Shown here: one piece after another, positions 1 through 6,385 of the stretch | Position numbering within the stretch: the stretch's first letter is position 1 | How the letters are laid out: every line of letters begins with the position of its first letter | Source of the DNA: Betaproteobacteria bacterium | Lineage (GTDB): Bacteria > Pseudomonadota > Gammaproteobacteria > Burkholderiales > Burkholderiaceae | DNA: 12,695 nucleotides | NCBI GenBank assembly: GCA_009921765.1 | Contig: RFXC01000124.1 | Coordinates: 1 to 12,695, forward strand | Direction: 5' to 3' | Program-made: the position numbers and the translations under genes | The notes under the pieces: generated by a model | The model's database searches: none | Told to the model about the DNA's origin: nothing | What the model saw: the letters and a program-made list of their open reading frames with translations, nothing else

Positions 1-2
1 CT

Positions 3-98
3 CACGTCGAGAGTCACCGGTTTGGTGAAGACGCTGCACGCCTGCTCGGCTGCCGCTTCAGGCCCGGGGCGTTGTTGCTCGCCACGGGTGGACATTGA
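3..98 (+). CDS. Possible 3' end of an unidentified upstream gene (partial)
   Basis: An open frame enters from the left edge and stops at TGA 96-98, giving about 31 residues ending in RPGALLLATGGH. It is on the same strand as the DUF2783 gene that follows about 90 bases later. DUF2783 genes often sit just behind a flavoprotein monooxygenase or oxidoreductase of aromatic catabolism, so this could be the tail of such a gene, but the residues do not match a tail I know. The stop falls in the loop of a strong hairpin, which fits a gene end. Frame 1 is also open from base 1 to 177, so even the reading frame is uncertain. Confidence 0.22.
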   Translation, partial: HVESHRFGEDAARLLGCRFRPGALLLATGGH

Positions 99-107
99 GT
101 CCACCCG
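85..107 (+). terminator. Strong hairpin, possible transcription stop or processing site
   Basis: A perfect 9-bp stem (CGGGTGGAC at 85-93 pairing with GTCCACCCG at 99-107) closes a 5-base loop ATTGA. The TGA of the possible upstream gene lies in the loop. No T-run follows, so it is not a classical intrinsic terminator. It may protect the 3' end of an upstream transcript or separate expression of the upstream gene from the DUF2783 gene. Confidence 0.35.
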
Positions 108-189
108 CGGCTCGCGCCTAGCCCCAGACCTGCCTCGTCAGCCTCTCCGACGTGCCCAACTGCCGGATCTAGGTTAAACGGAGTCTGCC

Positions 190-405
190 TTGACCGCCCT
201 GCCCCAGTCGGACCTTGAAGATATTTACGACGAACTCGCCGAGGCCATTGACCGTGTCGGCCAAGAACAGGAAACCGTCTTTCTTGCGAAGCTTGCCTTG
301 TCGCTCGCACACCATCTGGGCGACCGTGCGCTCATCTCCAGGCTGATCCGGGACTGCGAAACGCCGGTGGCTGAGGCGCAAGCGCCCGACACACTCACGC
401 TTTAG
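190..405 (+). CDS. DUF2783 family small protein
   Basis: This is a 71-residue acidic protein. The start is TTG at 190, chosen because a GGAG (180-183) lies about 6 bases upstream and the reading begins with the compact LPQSDLEDIYDELAEAI helix. The core FLAKLALSLAHHLGD (residues 31-45) resembles the conserved segment of DUF2783, a family of roughly 60-70 residues with no known biochemical role that is frequently found beside FAD-dependent hydroxylases and other aromatic-degradation genes. It has no signal peptide or membrane segment and is predicted to be a small helical cytoplasmic protein. It converges on the minus-strand operon, and only 16 bases separate the stop codons. The expected flavoprotein partner is not visible except possibly as a remnant at the left edge. 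Family assignment is from remembered pattern, not from a search. Confidence 0.68.
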   Translation: MTALPQSDLEDIYDELAEAIDRVGQEQETVFLAKLALSLAHHLGDRALISRLIRDCETPVAEAQAPDTLTL

Positions 406-411
406 CGAACC

Positions 412-436
412 GGCTGCGCGCTCAGCAGCGCCAGCC
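412..436. terminator. Bidirectional hairpin between convergent genes
   Basis: GGCTG (412-416) pairs with CAGCC (432-436), and GCGCT (418-422) pairs with AGCGC (427-431). Together they form a 10-bp stem with one bulged C (417) and a CAGC loop. The hairpin sits exactly at the junction of the convergent DUF2783 and aldolase genes and includes the aldolase stop codon. There is no T-tract on either side, so any termination would have to be Rho-assisted or weak. Confidence 0.35.
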
Positions 437-1210
437 CCGATCGATTTGGTCCATGCGCCGCACCATGGCTTCGAATACATCTTCGCCAGCGCCAAGAGCG
501 GGATTGAATTGCAGCGCGTCGTGGGTGCAGCGCGCGGCGATGGCCTCGGGCACCGGAATCGGCGCACCCATGCTCTGGGTGGCGAGCTGAATCTCGCAGG
601 CCCGCTGCAGGGTCCAGAGAATGACAAAGGCCTGCGGCAGTGTGTGCCCCCAGGTAAGGAGCCCGTGATTGCGAAGAATCACGGCCGGCCTTCGACCGAT
701 GCTTGCGAGCATCCGGGGGCCTTCTTCCGAATGGATGGTGATGCCCTCAAAATCATGATAGGCCACCATGTCGTGGAGCTGCGCCGAATAGAAATTGCTC
801 TGCGACAGCCCACCCTCAAGCGAAGCCACCGCCACGCCGGCCGTGGTGTGGGTGTGCATCACACAATGCGCATCGGGCAGTCCGGTGTGAACCGTGGCAT
901 GCACCACGAAACCGGCCGGATTCACCTTGTAGGGCGAGCCATCGAGCACCCTTCCCTCGAGGTCGATTTTCACGAGATTGCTGGCCGTGACCTCGGCGTA
1001 GTGCAGACCAAACGGATTGATCAGGAAGTGCCGCTCCGCGCCCGAAGCCGTGTCCGGCACGCGCACCGTGATGTGGTTGTAGATCATCTCGGTCCAGCCG
1101 AGCATGGCGAAGACCCGGTAGCAGGCTGCGAGCTGAAGCCTCGCCTGCCATTCATCGGGATGGACGCGCGATTCGAGCGACGCAACCGCCGGCTGGGGAC
1201 GAGGAAACAT
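422..1210 (-). CDS. Class II aldolase/adducin family protein
   Basis: This 262-residue protein belongs to the fuculose-phosphate aldolase/adducin fold. The start is ATG at 1210, chosen because GAGGAG lies 6 bases upstream and overlaps the stop of the preceding gene. A longer open frame up to 1333 is only the shadow of that gene. The zinc-ligand pattern is clear: HTH at residues 119-121 and a third His at 182 in ILRNHGLLTWG. The residue matching the catalytic Glu73 of FucA appears to be Gly100 (context NPAGFVVH), as in many uncharacterised members, so retro-aldol cleavage by the FucA mechanism is doubtful; decarboxylase or other carbanion chemistry is possible. It is the last gene of the minus-strand operon behind HpaD and HpaF homologues, so it plausibly acts on a ring-cleavage product. 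It is not related to HpaI, the aldolase of the standard homoprotocatechuate pathway. Confidence 0.88.
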   Translation of the reverse strand: MFPRPQPAVASLESRVHPDEWQARLQLAACYRVFAMLGWTEMIYNHITVRVPDTASGAERHFLINPFGLHYAEVTASNLVKIDLEGRVLDGSPYKVNPAGFVVHATVHTGLPDAHCVMHTHTTAGVAVASLEGGLSQSNFYSAQLHDMVAYHDFEGITIHSEEGPRMLASIGRRPAVILRNHGLLTWGHTLPQAFVILWTLQRACEIQLATQSMGAPIPVPEAIAARCTHDALQFNPALGAGEDVFEAMVRRMDQIDRGWRC

Positions 1211-1220
1211 GGCCAACTCC

Positions 1221-1652
1221 TCAGGCGGAACGAAACAGCGGGTGAAGGTTGCTGTGCTTGGCATCGAACACCTCGGCACCCTCGTCGATCTGCAGCGTGA
1301 TGCCGATGTGTCGTCGCGCCATCGCTGGCGCAAAAAATTTCTGCGCCACCTGAAGCAGCATCTGTCCGGCCCGCTGCTGGGTTGCCTCGGAGCGGCCTCG
1401 CGCCATGCGGAGGTTCAGGTAAACAAACGCATAGTCGCCGGTGCCACCCGCCGCACGCCCCGCAGCGCCGCCGTCGGCCACCGCATAGTGGGGCGCCGGA
1501 TACGCCAGCACCCGCGTGCCGCCGGGCGGAAAGACCGGCTTGTCCGCCTCATCCCGGACAGCGATCATGGTGTCGGCCAATTGCCGACAGAGCCCCCCCA
1601 TCTCGACTTCCTGGTCGAGCTGGCCGGTGTAGAGCATGACGAGATGGGGCAT
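1221..1652 (-). CDS. hpaF: 5-carboxymethyl-2-hydroxymuconate Delta-isomerase family (HpaF-like)
   Basis: This is a 143-residue protein of the CHMI branch of the tautomerase superfamily, slightly longer than the E. coli enzyme (about 126). It begins MPH, so Pro2 would become the catalytic N-terminal proline after Met removal. The central block DYAFVYLNLRMARGRS (residues 73-88) and the end DAKHSNLHPLF align well with HpaF. In the known pathway HpaF isomerises 5-carboxymethyl-2-hydroxymuconate to 5-oxo-pent-3-ene-1,2,5-tricarboxylate in the cytoplasm. The ATG at 1652 follows the HpaD stop by one base (TGACATG), and AAAGG lies 8 bases upstream, so the two genes are translationally coupled. An insertion around residues 36-70, rich in Gly, Ala and Pro, is longer than in HpaF. 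A related substrate cannot be excluded. Confidence 0.85.
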   Translation of the reverse strand: MPHLVMLYTGQLDQEVEMGGLCRQLADTMIAVRDEADKPVFPPGGTRVLAYPAPHYAVADGGAAGRAAGGTGDYAFVYLNLRMARGRSEATQQRAGQMLLQVAQKFFAPAMARRHIGITLQIDEGAEVFDAKHSNLHPLFRSA

Positions 1653-1653
1653 G

Positions 1654-2580
1654 TCAGAGCCTTTCGCTCACGGCGGTGTAGCCCTCGGCGCGGCTCGCGC
1701 GAGGATTGGGAATGTGTTCGCCCGTCTGCGGCGTGACCTCGAACAGCGCATTGATCTGTCCGGTGCCGCTCGCAGCGAAATAAGGCGTGATCACCTCGAC
1801 CGCGCCATCGTAGCCCCGCCACCCAAGCGCCCCGAGCAGCATGGCGGTGTCATGCATGAATCCCTCACCATGGCCCTTGGCCGCATAGTCGGGAAGCATG
1901 GCGCAGAAATCAGCCCACTCGCGCGCCGACCACATGCGCAGCACCTGCCGGTCGAGCTGCTCGAGAAACGGGCTCCAGATCCGGAAGGCATACTCCGGCG
2001 CAAGGCCGTTCTGCGCGAAGCGATGGGACAGCGACCCACTTGCGAGAAACGCGACGGTGCCGTCGTAGTGCTCCTCGATTGCGCGGCGCATGGCCCAGCC
2101 GAGGCGCGCGCTGTCGTCAAGATAATGAGCCATGCAGAGCGCAGACACCGACACCACCCGGAAATGCTGGTCGGCATTCATGTAGCGAAGCGGGACCAGC
2201 GTGCCGTACTCAGGATTGAGCGAGGTGCGATCGTGGGCAAGCGTCTCCACTCCCCATTCGTTGCAGACCCGCGCGAGCAGGTGTCCCAGAGCCGGGTTGC
2301 CGGGCGCATCAAAATGCATCCAGTTGATGAAGTGCGGGAGCTCATTGCTGGTGTAATCGCCCTTGAAATGCGCCGCACAGTTGATGTGGTAATTCGCATT
2401 CACCAGCCAGTGGGTATCGAACACCACCAGCGTGTCGACACCCGCCTCGCGACAGCGTCGGCCGATTTCGCGATGGCCCGCGATCGCATCCTGACGTGAT
2501 CCCTGGCGCGGCCCGGGCTGTTCGCTGAGAACCATGCTGGGGACATGCGTGATCTTGGCGGCAACAGCCAGTTTTCCCAT
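1654..2580 (-). CDS. hpaD: Homoprotocatechuate (3,4-dihydroxyphenylacetate) 2,3-dioxygenase, LigB-type
   Basis: This 308-residue protein is a non-haem iron extradiol dioxygenase that opens the catechol ring of 3,4-dihydroxyphenylacetate, giving 5-carboxymethyl-2-hydroxymuconate semialdehyde. It matches E. coli HpaD almost from end to end: MGKLAVAAKITHVPSM at the N-terminus, VVFDTHWLVN (53-61), YGTLVPLRYMN (125-135), ASGSLSHRF (180-188) and GEGFMHDTAMLLGALGW (238-254). Likely iron ligands are His12, His57 and Glu239, and His186 is the likely acid-base. The start at 2580 is set by homology. A TTG at 2646 is in frame, and the GAGGAG upstream of 2580 has a long 12-base spacer. The C-terminus carries about 25 extra polar residues beyond the E. 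coli length. It is the second gene of the minus-strand operon, behind the regulator and coupled to hpaF. Confidence 0.93.
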   Translation of the reverse strand: MGKLAVAAKITHVPSMVLSEQPGPRQGSRQDAIAGHREIGRRCREAGVDTLVVFDTHWLVNANYHINCAAHFKGDYTSNELPHFINWMHFDAPGNPALGHLLARVCNEWGVETLAHDRTSLNPEYGTLVPLRYMNADQHFRVVSVSALCMAHYLDDSARLGWAMRRAIEEHYDGTVAFLASGSLSHRFAQNGLAPEYAFRIWSPFLEQLDRQVLRMWSAREWADFCAMLPDYAAKGHGEGFMHDTAMLLGALGWRGYDGAVEVITPYFAASGTGQINALFEVTPQTGEHIPNPRASRAEGYTAVSERL

Positions 2581-2688
2581 GGTGTAGACGATCTCCTCAG
2601 CACGAAGGATAGCGTCAAATCTGCCCGCGTCGCAGCGCGTGCGCAACTGGGCGAAAGACGGGTGGCCGAGAGCAGAAAAATCGCCGGG

Positions 2689-3480
2689 CTAGTCCACTCG
2701 AAGCAGCGCGCCGTAGGTGCGAACCGCATCGTTTCGCAAGGTGTCGAGGTGGCCACGCATTTCGCTCATGGCACGCGATTCGTCCATCGCAAAGATGGCG
2801 TCTGCGATCCGCTGGTGCTCCTGCACCGACAGCGCCATCAGCCCTTCGTGAAACGTGGTGGCACGACGATAGGGCTCCAGCCGGTTGCGCAGCAGAAGCG
2901 TTTCCTGCTCGAGGTAGCGATTCTGGCTTGCTGCGTAGAGCGCCTCGTGCCAGCGCGCATTGGCGCGATAAAAAGCTTCCGGGTCGAGCGATTGCTGCGC
3001 ACGCACGCAGGCCTCGTGCGCCGCGTGGATCGCGTCACGATCGGCCTGGGTGTGCCGGCGCGCCGCGAGGCTCGCGCACGCGGCCTCCAGCCAGGCCATG
3101 GTTTCGAACATCTCGATAAGCGAGGCGAGGCTCAGCTGCATGACCTGCGCGCCCTGACGCGGGCGATTTTCGACCATGCCGCGTGATTCGAGTTGTCGGA
3201 GCGCTTCGCGAACCGGGGTGCGCGAGGCCTTGAAGCGCCGCGCGAGCGCCTGTTCGTCCAGCCGGGTGCCGGGCCGCAGCTTGCCCGACACGATATCGGC
3301 CTCGAGCGCGACCGCCAGCCGGCTGGCGAGGCTGGCAGGCCGCTTGGCGCCCCCCGCGCCCCGCTTGGGGATAGCCGGCGCCCGCTTGGTGGTCCCTGCA
3401 GCGCGCTTGACGACGCCACCGGGTCGCCTGGCCACCTTGCGCGCCGACGTTTCGGAAGCTTTGGCTGCGATCGTTGACAT
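2689..3480 (-). CDS. GntR-family transcriptional regulator, FCD subfamily
   Basis: This 263-residue regulator has a winged helix at about 55-115 (LDEQALARRFKASRTPVREALRQLESRGMV region) and an all-helical FCD ligand domain at about 120-255. Candidate metal-binding histidines are His178 (ANARWHEAL), His222 (EHQRI) and His244 (MRGHLD). FCD regulators usually act as repressors released by a small carboxylic acid. The start at 3480 is chosen because upstream codons run into AT-rich control DNA; its Shine-Dalgarno is weak. Residues 16-50 form five basic heptads (RR at 18-19, KR at 25-26, 32-33, 39-40 and 46-47), an unusual tail described separately. It is the first gene of the minus-strand operon and is divergent from the transporter operon, so it probably controls both and represses itself. 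The hpaD start lies 108 bases after its stop. Confidence 0.93.
   Translation of the reverse strand: MSTIAAKASETSARKVARRPGGVVKRAAGTTKRAPAIPKRGAGGAKRPASLASRLAVALEADIVSGKLRPGTRLDEQALARRFKASRTPVREALRQLESRGMVENRPRQGAQVMQLSLASLIEMFETMAWLEAACASLAARRHTQADRDAIHAAHEACVRAQQSLDPEAFYRANARWHEALYAASQNRYLEQETLLLRNRLEPYRRATTFHEGLMALSVQEHQRIADAIFAMDESRAMSEMRGHLDTLRNDAVRTYGALLRVD
3331..3435 (-). repeat. 21-bp tandem repeat (5 units) coding for basic heptads in the GntR regulator
   Basis: On the plus strand CGCTTG recurs at 3341, 3362, 3383 and 3404, with CGCCTG at 3425, all exactly 21 bp apart. In the regulator these are Lys-Arg (once Arg-Arg) pairs at a fixed seven-residue period. The units between the anchors have diverged, so this is an old or selected repeat, not a fresh slippage product. 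The encoded tail resembles histone H1-like or AlgP-like basic tails, and probably adds nonspecific DNA contacts ahead of the winged helix. Confidence 0.8.
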
Positions 3481-3508
3481 CGTCGTTGTGCGCCTGTAAA
3501 AAGCTATC

Positions 3509-3539
3509 GTGTATGCAAGAAGTATAACTTTGTATACCA
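3509..3539. promoter_or_regulatory. Paired operator sites for the GntR/FCD regulator
   Basis: Two sites resemble the TTGTATACAA type of operator used by several FCD regulators: GTGTATGCAA at 3509-3518 (8 of 10) and TTGTATACCA at 3530-3539 (9 of 10, with a perfect GTATAC core). They are exactly 21 bp apart, two helical turns, so both face the same side of the DNA. A good minus-strand -10 hexamer (TATACT, 3526-3521) lies between them. Site 1 would cover the regulator's own start point and site 2 its -10/-35 spacer, fitting autorepression. The consensus is recalled, not searched. Confidence 0.5.
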
Positions 3540-3556
3540 AATGTCGCTGGCGCTGT

Positions 3557-3585
3557 TTGACACGTTTCGAACCATCGCCCAGCAT
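3557..3585 (+). promoter_or_regulatory. Candidate sigma70 promoter for the transporter operon
   Basis: A perfect -35 hexamer TTGACA (3557-3562) is followed, after a 17-base spacer, by a weak -10 (CAGCAT, 3580-3585). Transcription would begin near 3592, about 50 bases before the solute-binding protein start. It lies just downstream of the operator pair, so repression would probably need the regulator bound upstream to hinder RNA polymerase. The poor -10 makes this tentative. Confidence 0.35.
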
Positions 3586-3641
3586 CGAATCCGGCCACCC
3601 CACCCGCCCCTCTGAAGGCGCATTCACTGAAGGGACTCATC

Positions 3642-4730
3642 ATGAAAGCGAATCCGCGTATCAGCCGCCGCACGGTCATCCAGTCCGCACTCGCCGGCGC
3701 GTCGACGATTGCGTTTCCCGCCATCGGACAGGGGCCGACCAAGGTCACTTTCACCACCTCCTGGACGCCGGAGGGCCCGAACCTTTTCGCCTACGTGGCG
3801 CGCGATCGCGGGTTCTGGAAAAAGTACGGACTCGATGTATCGGTCGCGCGCGGGTCCGGTTCAGGCGCAGCCGCCCAGGCGGTGGGCACCGGCACCTTCA
3901 TGTTCGGCATGACCGCCACCCCGGTCGTGGTTCAGCAGGCCGCCCGCGGGCTGCCGCTGGTCTCCATCGGTCAGATCAACTATGACGCGGTAATGGGTGT
4001 CGGCGTCCTCGCCGACTCCCCGATCAAGACCCCCAAAGACCTCGAGGGCCGAAAAATCGGCGCGAGCGTCACCTCGGGCGAGTACCCGTTTCTCAGCCTC
4101 TATGCGCAAAAGGCGGGTTTCGACCTTTCGAAAGTCAATCTGGTGCAGCTCGATGGCAAGGTGCGCGACCGGTCACTCATCGAAAAGCTCGTTGATGGCG
4201 TGTCGGCATTCGGTTCCAGCACCATTCCTGCGCTGTCCTCCAACGGCGCCAATCTGCGCTTTCTCACCTTCAAGCAGGCCGGTATCGAGTTCTACGGCCA
4301 GTCGCTCATCACCCAGGCTTCGCGCCTGCAGAATGAGGCCTCGGTCGTGGAAGCGCTGGTCGCGGGTGCCATGGACGCCATCAAGTTCGCCATGACCAAC
4401 CCCGATGAGGCGCTCTCCATCTTTCTGAAGGCCAATGAAGAGGTGGCCATGACCGCCACGTCAAAGGAGTTTGTACGCATCGGTCTGGGGCTGTCCAACC
4501 TGCACAACTTCTGCCCGGAGGTCATCAACAACGGGTTTGGCTATGTCGACATGGGCAAGATCCGCACGCAGGCAGACCTGATCCTGAAGTACGCCGTCAG
4601 TGGCAATGTCACGCCACCGGATATCGACAAGCTCTTCACCAACCGGTTCGTAGGCAAACTCAAGCTCTCCGACGCCGAACAGGCGACGGTCAGAAAGAAC
4701 ATCGATCCGTTCCGCAAATACGTCAGCTGA
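3642..4730 (+). CDS. ABC transporter substrate-binding protein (NMT1/SsuA-like)
   Basis: This 362-residue periplasmic binding protein carries a Tat-like export signal: SRRTVIQ around Arg9-Arg10, then a hydrophobic stretch to about residue 28. The mature start has the family pattern TFTTSWTPEGPNLFAYVARDRGFWKKYGLDV, typical of the NMT1/THI5-SsuA group that binds sulfonates, nitrate, thiamine precursors, taurine or aromatic acids. The segment KTPKDLEGRKIGASVTSGE is the usual hinge and ligand-loop region. The ATG is preceded by GAAGGGA with a 6-base spacer. It opens the nine-gene plus-strand operon, with the ATPase starting one base after its stop. Tat export, if real, would mean folding in the cytoplasm before secretion. 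The ligand cannot be read from the sequence; context suggests an aromatic or N-containing carboxylate. Confidence 0.92.
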   Translation: MKANPRISRRTVIQSALAGASTIAFPAIGQGPTKVTFTTSWTPEGPNLFAYVARDRGFWKKYGLDVSVARGSGSGAAAQAVGTGTFMFGMTATPVVVQQAARGLPLVSIGQINYDAVMGVGVLADSPIKTPKDLEGRKIGASVTSGEYPFLSLYAQKAGFDLSKVNLVQLDGKVRDRSLIEKLVDGVSAFGSSTIPALSSNGANLRFLTFKQAGIEFYGQSLITQASRLQNEASVVEALVAGAMDAIKFAMTNPDEALSIFLKANEEVAMTATSKEFVRIGLGLSNLHNFCPEVINNGFGYVDMGKIRTQADLILKYAVSGNVTPPDIDKLFTNRFVGKLKLSDAEQATVRKNIDPFRKYVS

Positions 4731-4731
4731 C

Positions 4732-5520
4732 ATGTCCGAGGCGGCTTTCATTCAGCTTGACCAGGTCGGCAAGACCTATCGCACGCGAACGGGACCGGTT
4801 CACGCCGTTGCACAGGCCAGCTTCGACGTCCGACAAGGCGAGTTCGTATCGCTGCTGGGTCCCAGCGGATGCGGCAAGAGCACGCTCCTGATGATGGTCG
4901 CCGGCCTGGAGCAGCCCAGTGCCGGAGGCCTGCGCTTCAAGGGGCAATCCATTGAGGGACCGCGCAGCGACAACGGCATCATCTTCCAGGACGCCACGCT
5001 TCTGCCCTGGAAGTCGGTCATCGACAACGTACTGTTTCCAATCGACATCCTGAAGCGGCCGCGCGCCGACTACGAAGCGCGCGCCCTCGAGTTGATCGCA
5101 CGGGTGGGCTTGCGCGGCTTCGAGCGCAAGAAGCCGCACGAACTGTCGGGCGGCATGCGGCAGCGCGTGGCGATCTGCCGCGCACTGATCCACGACCCGC
5201 CTGTGTTGCTCATGGACGAGCCTTTCAGCGCACTCGATGCAATCACTCGCGATCAGATGAACATCGTGCTTGCCGAAATGCTGGAAACCTACAACAAGAC
5301 CGTTCTGTTTGTGACCCACAGCATTCGTGAAGCGGTGTATCTGTCGGATCGCGTACTGGTGATGAGCGGTCGCCCCTCAACCATCACGCTTGACCTCGCA
5401 ATCGACTTTCCCCGCCCGCGCAGTCCCGACATCGAAGACGCCCCGCGTTTTCGGGAACTGGTCCGCGTGCTTCGCGAAAGCATCGAGCACGCCCATGAAG
5501 CCACGGCTGCCCAGCACTGA
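4732..5520 (+). CDS. ABC transporter ATP-binding protein (SsuB/TauB/NrtD-like)
   Basis: This 262-residue ATPase powers import through the adjacent permease. All nucleotide-binding motifs are intact: Walker A GPSGCGKST (43-51), Q-loop IIFQD (Gln86), signature LSGGMRQR (138-145), Walker B VLLMDEP with Glu163, D-loop SALD, and the switch His196 in VTHSIREAV. The LLPW after the Q-loop is typical of the nitrate/sulfonate/taurine importer group, matching the NMT1-type binding protein. It starts one base after the binding-protein stop, so translation is probably coupled. The stop lies 15 bases before the permease start. Confidence 0.95.
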   Translation: MSEAAFIQLDQVGKTYRTRTGPVHAVAQASFDVRQGEFVSLLGPSGCGKSTLLMMVAGLEQPSAGGLRFKGQSIEGPRSDNGIIFQDATLLPWKSVIDNVLFPIDILKRPRADYEARALELIARVGLRGFERKKPHELSGGMRQRVAICRALIHDPPVLLMDEPFSALDAITRDQMNIVLAEMLETYNKTVLFVTHSIREAVYLSDRVLVMSGRPSTITLDLAIDFPRPRSPDIEDAPRFRELVRVLRESIEHAHEATAAQH

Positions 5521-5535
5521 TCCGGCCCATCACTG

Positions 5536-6363
5536 ATGCCCCAAACCGTCAACAGCAACCAACTCGCCCGCCAGACGGGCGAGGTCACGGCGCCCGCATT
5601 TCGCAGCACCAGCGGGCGTGCCCTCTATCTGCCGCTTCTGGTGGCCGGCGGCGTGCTTCTCTTGTGGGAAATCGGCGTGCGGATCGCCGGCATTCCTTCA
5701 GTCATCCTGCCTTCGCCCACCGCCATCCTCGAACTGGTGCTGGACAAGCACGAGATCCTGCTTCGACACGCGATTCCGACCACCCTTGAATCGGCCGGCG
5801 GATTCCTGCTGGCATCGGCCGCCGGCATCCTGATCGCCATTCTGCTCACCTACTCGGAAATTGCCAGGCAGGCGCTGTTTCCAAACCTGGTGTTTTTCCA
5901 GCTGATTCCGAAAATCGCGCTCGCACCGCTCTTCATCATGTGGCTGGGCATCGGTTCGCAATCACGGCTGGCCTTTTCGGTGTTCATCAGTATTTTTCCG
6001 ATCATCATCGCCACCACCGCCGGCCTGTCAGCCGCCGATCCCAATGCGGTTCGGCTCTGCCGTTCGCTCACCGCCAGCGAGTGGCAGATCTTCACCAACG
6101 TGCGCTTTCCAAGCGCCCTGCCCTACATCTTCAGCGGCATGAAAATCGGCATCACGCTGTCGATCATCGGCGTCATCATCGGCGAGTTCATCACCTCGCA
6201 GCGGGGCCTCGGCTACCTGATCATTTTCGCCACCTCGCGGGCGGACACGGTGGTGGCAATGGCTGCCATCGTTGTCCTCTGCGCAAGCGGCCTCCTGCTC
6301 TACGGTGCCGTCGCATTTGCTGAAAAACTCACCGACCGTCGCTACGGCGTACCGCGCGGCTGA
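5536..6363 (+). CDS. ABC transporter permease (SsuC/TauC-like)
   Basis: This 275-residue inner-membrane permease has about six membrane segments (roughly residues 31-51, 85-107, 114-137, 144-165, 198-218 and 236-262). The cytoplasmic EAA loop is recognisable at about 179-205 (TASEWQIFTNVRFPSALPYIFSG, with the conserved Gly201), where the ATPase docks. ILPSPTAIL near residue 57 is the family's usual sequence after the first helix. The start at 5536 has no clear Shine-Dalgarno and probably relies on coupling to the ATPase stop 15 bases upstream. There is only one permease gene, so it should work as a homodimer, as in this transporter class. Confidence 0.94.
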   Translation: MPQTVNSNQLARQTGEVTAPAFRSTSGRALYLPLLVAGGVLLLWEIGVRIAGIPSVILPSPTAILELVLDKHEILLRHAIPTTLESAGGFLLASAAGILIAILLTYSEIARQALFPNLVFFQLIPKIALAPLFIMWLGIGSQSRLAFSVFISIFPIIIATTAGLSAADPNAVRLCRSLTASEWQIFTNVRFPSALPYIFSGMKIGITLSIIGVIIGEFITSQRGLGYLIIFATSRADTVVAMAAIVVLCASGLLLYGAVAFAEKLTDRRYGVPRG

Positions 6364-6385
6364 TTTCTCGAACGGAGACTCCACC

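Noticed and set aside
3..98. ALLLATGGH at the left edge as an FAD-binding ATGG motif of a flavoprotein
   Set aside because: In flavoproteins this motif is internal and followed by hundreds of residues; here a stop follows at once. It is more likely chance.
446..1300. Long plus-strand open frame (284 codons) opposite the class II aldolase
   Set aside because: It is antisense to a clearly recognisable aldolase with a good Shine-Dalgarno; its Arg/His-rich translation fits no family. GC-rich DNA commonly gives such shadows.
1636..2499. Long plus-strand open frame (287 codons) opposite hpaD
   Set aside because: HpaD is recognised residue by residue on the other strand; the antisense translation has no family features.
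2581..2646. TTG at 2646 as the true hpaD start
   Set aside because: It would add 22 residues absent from HpaD homologues, whose N-terminus MGKLA...KITHVPSM begins at 2580.
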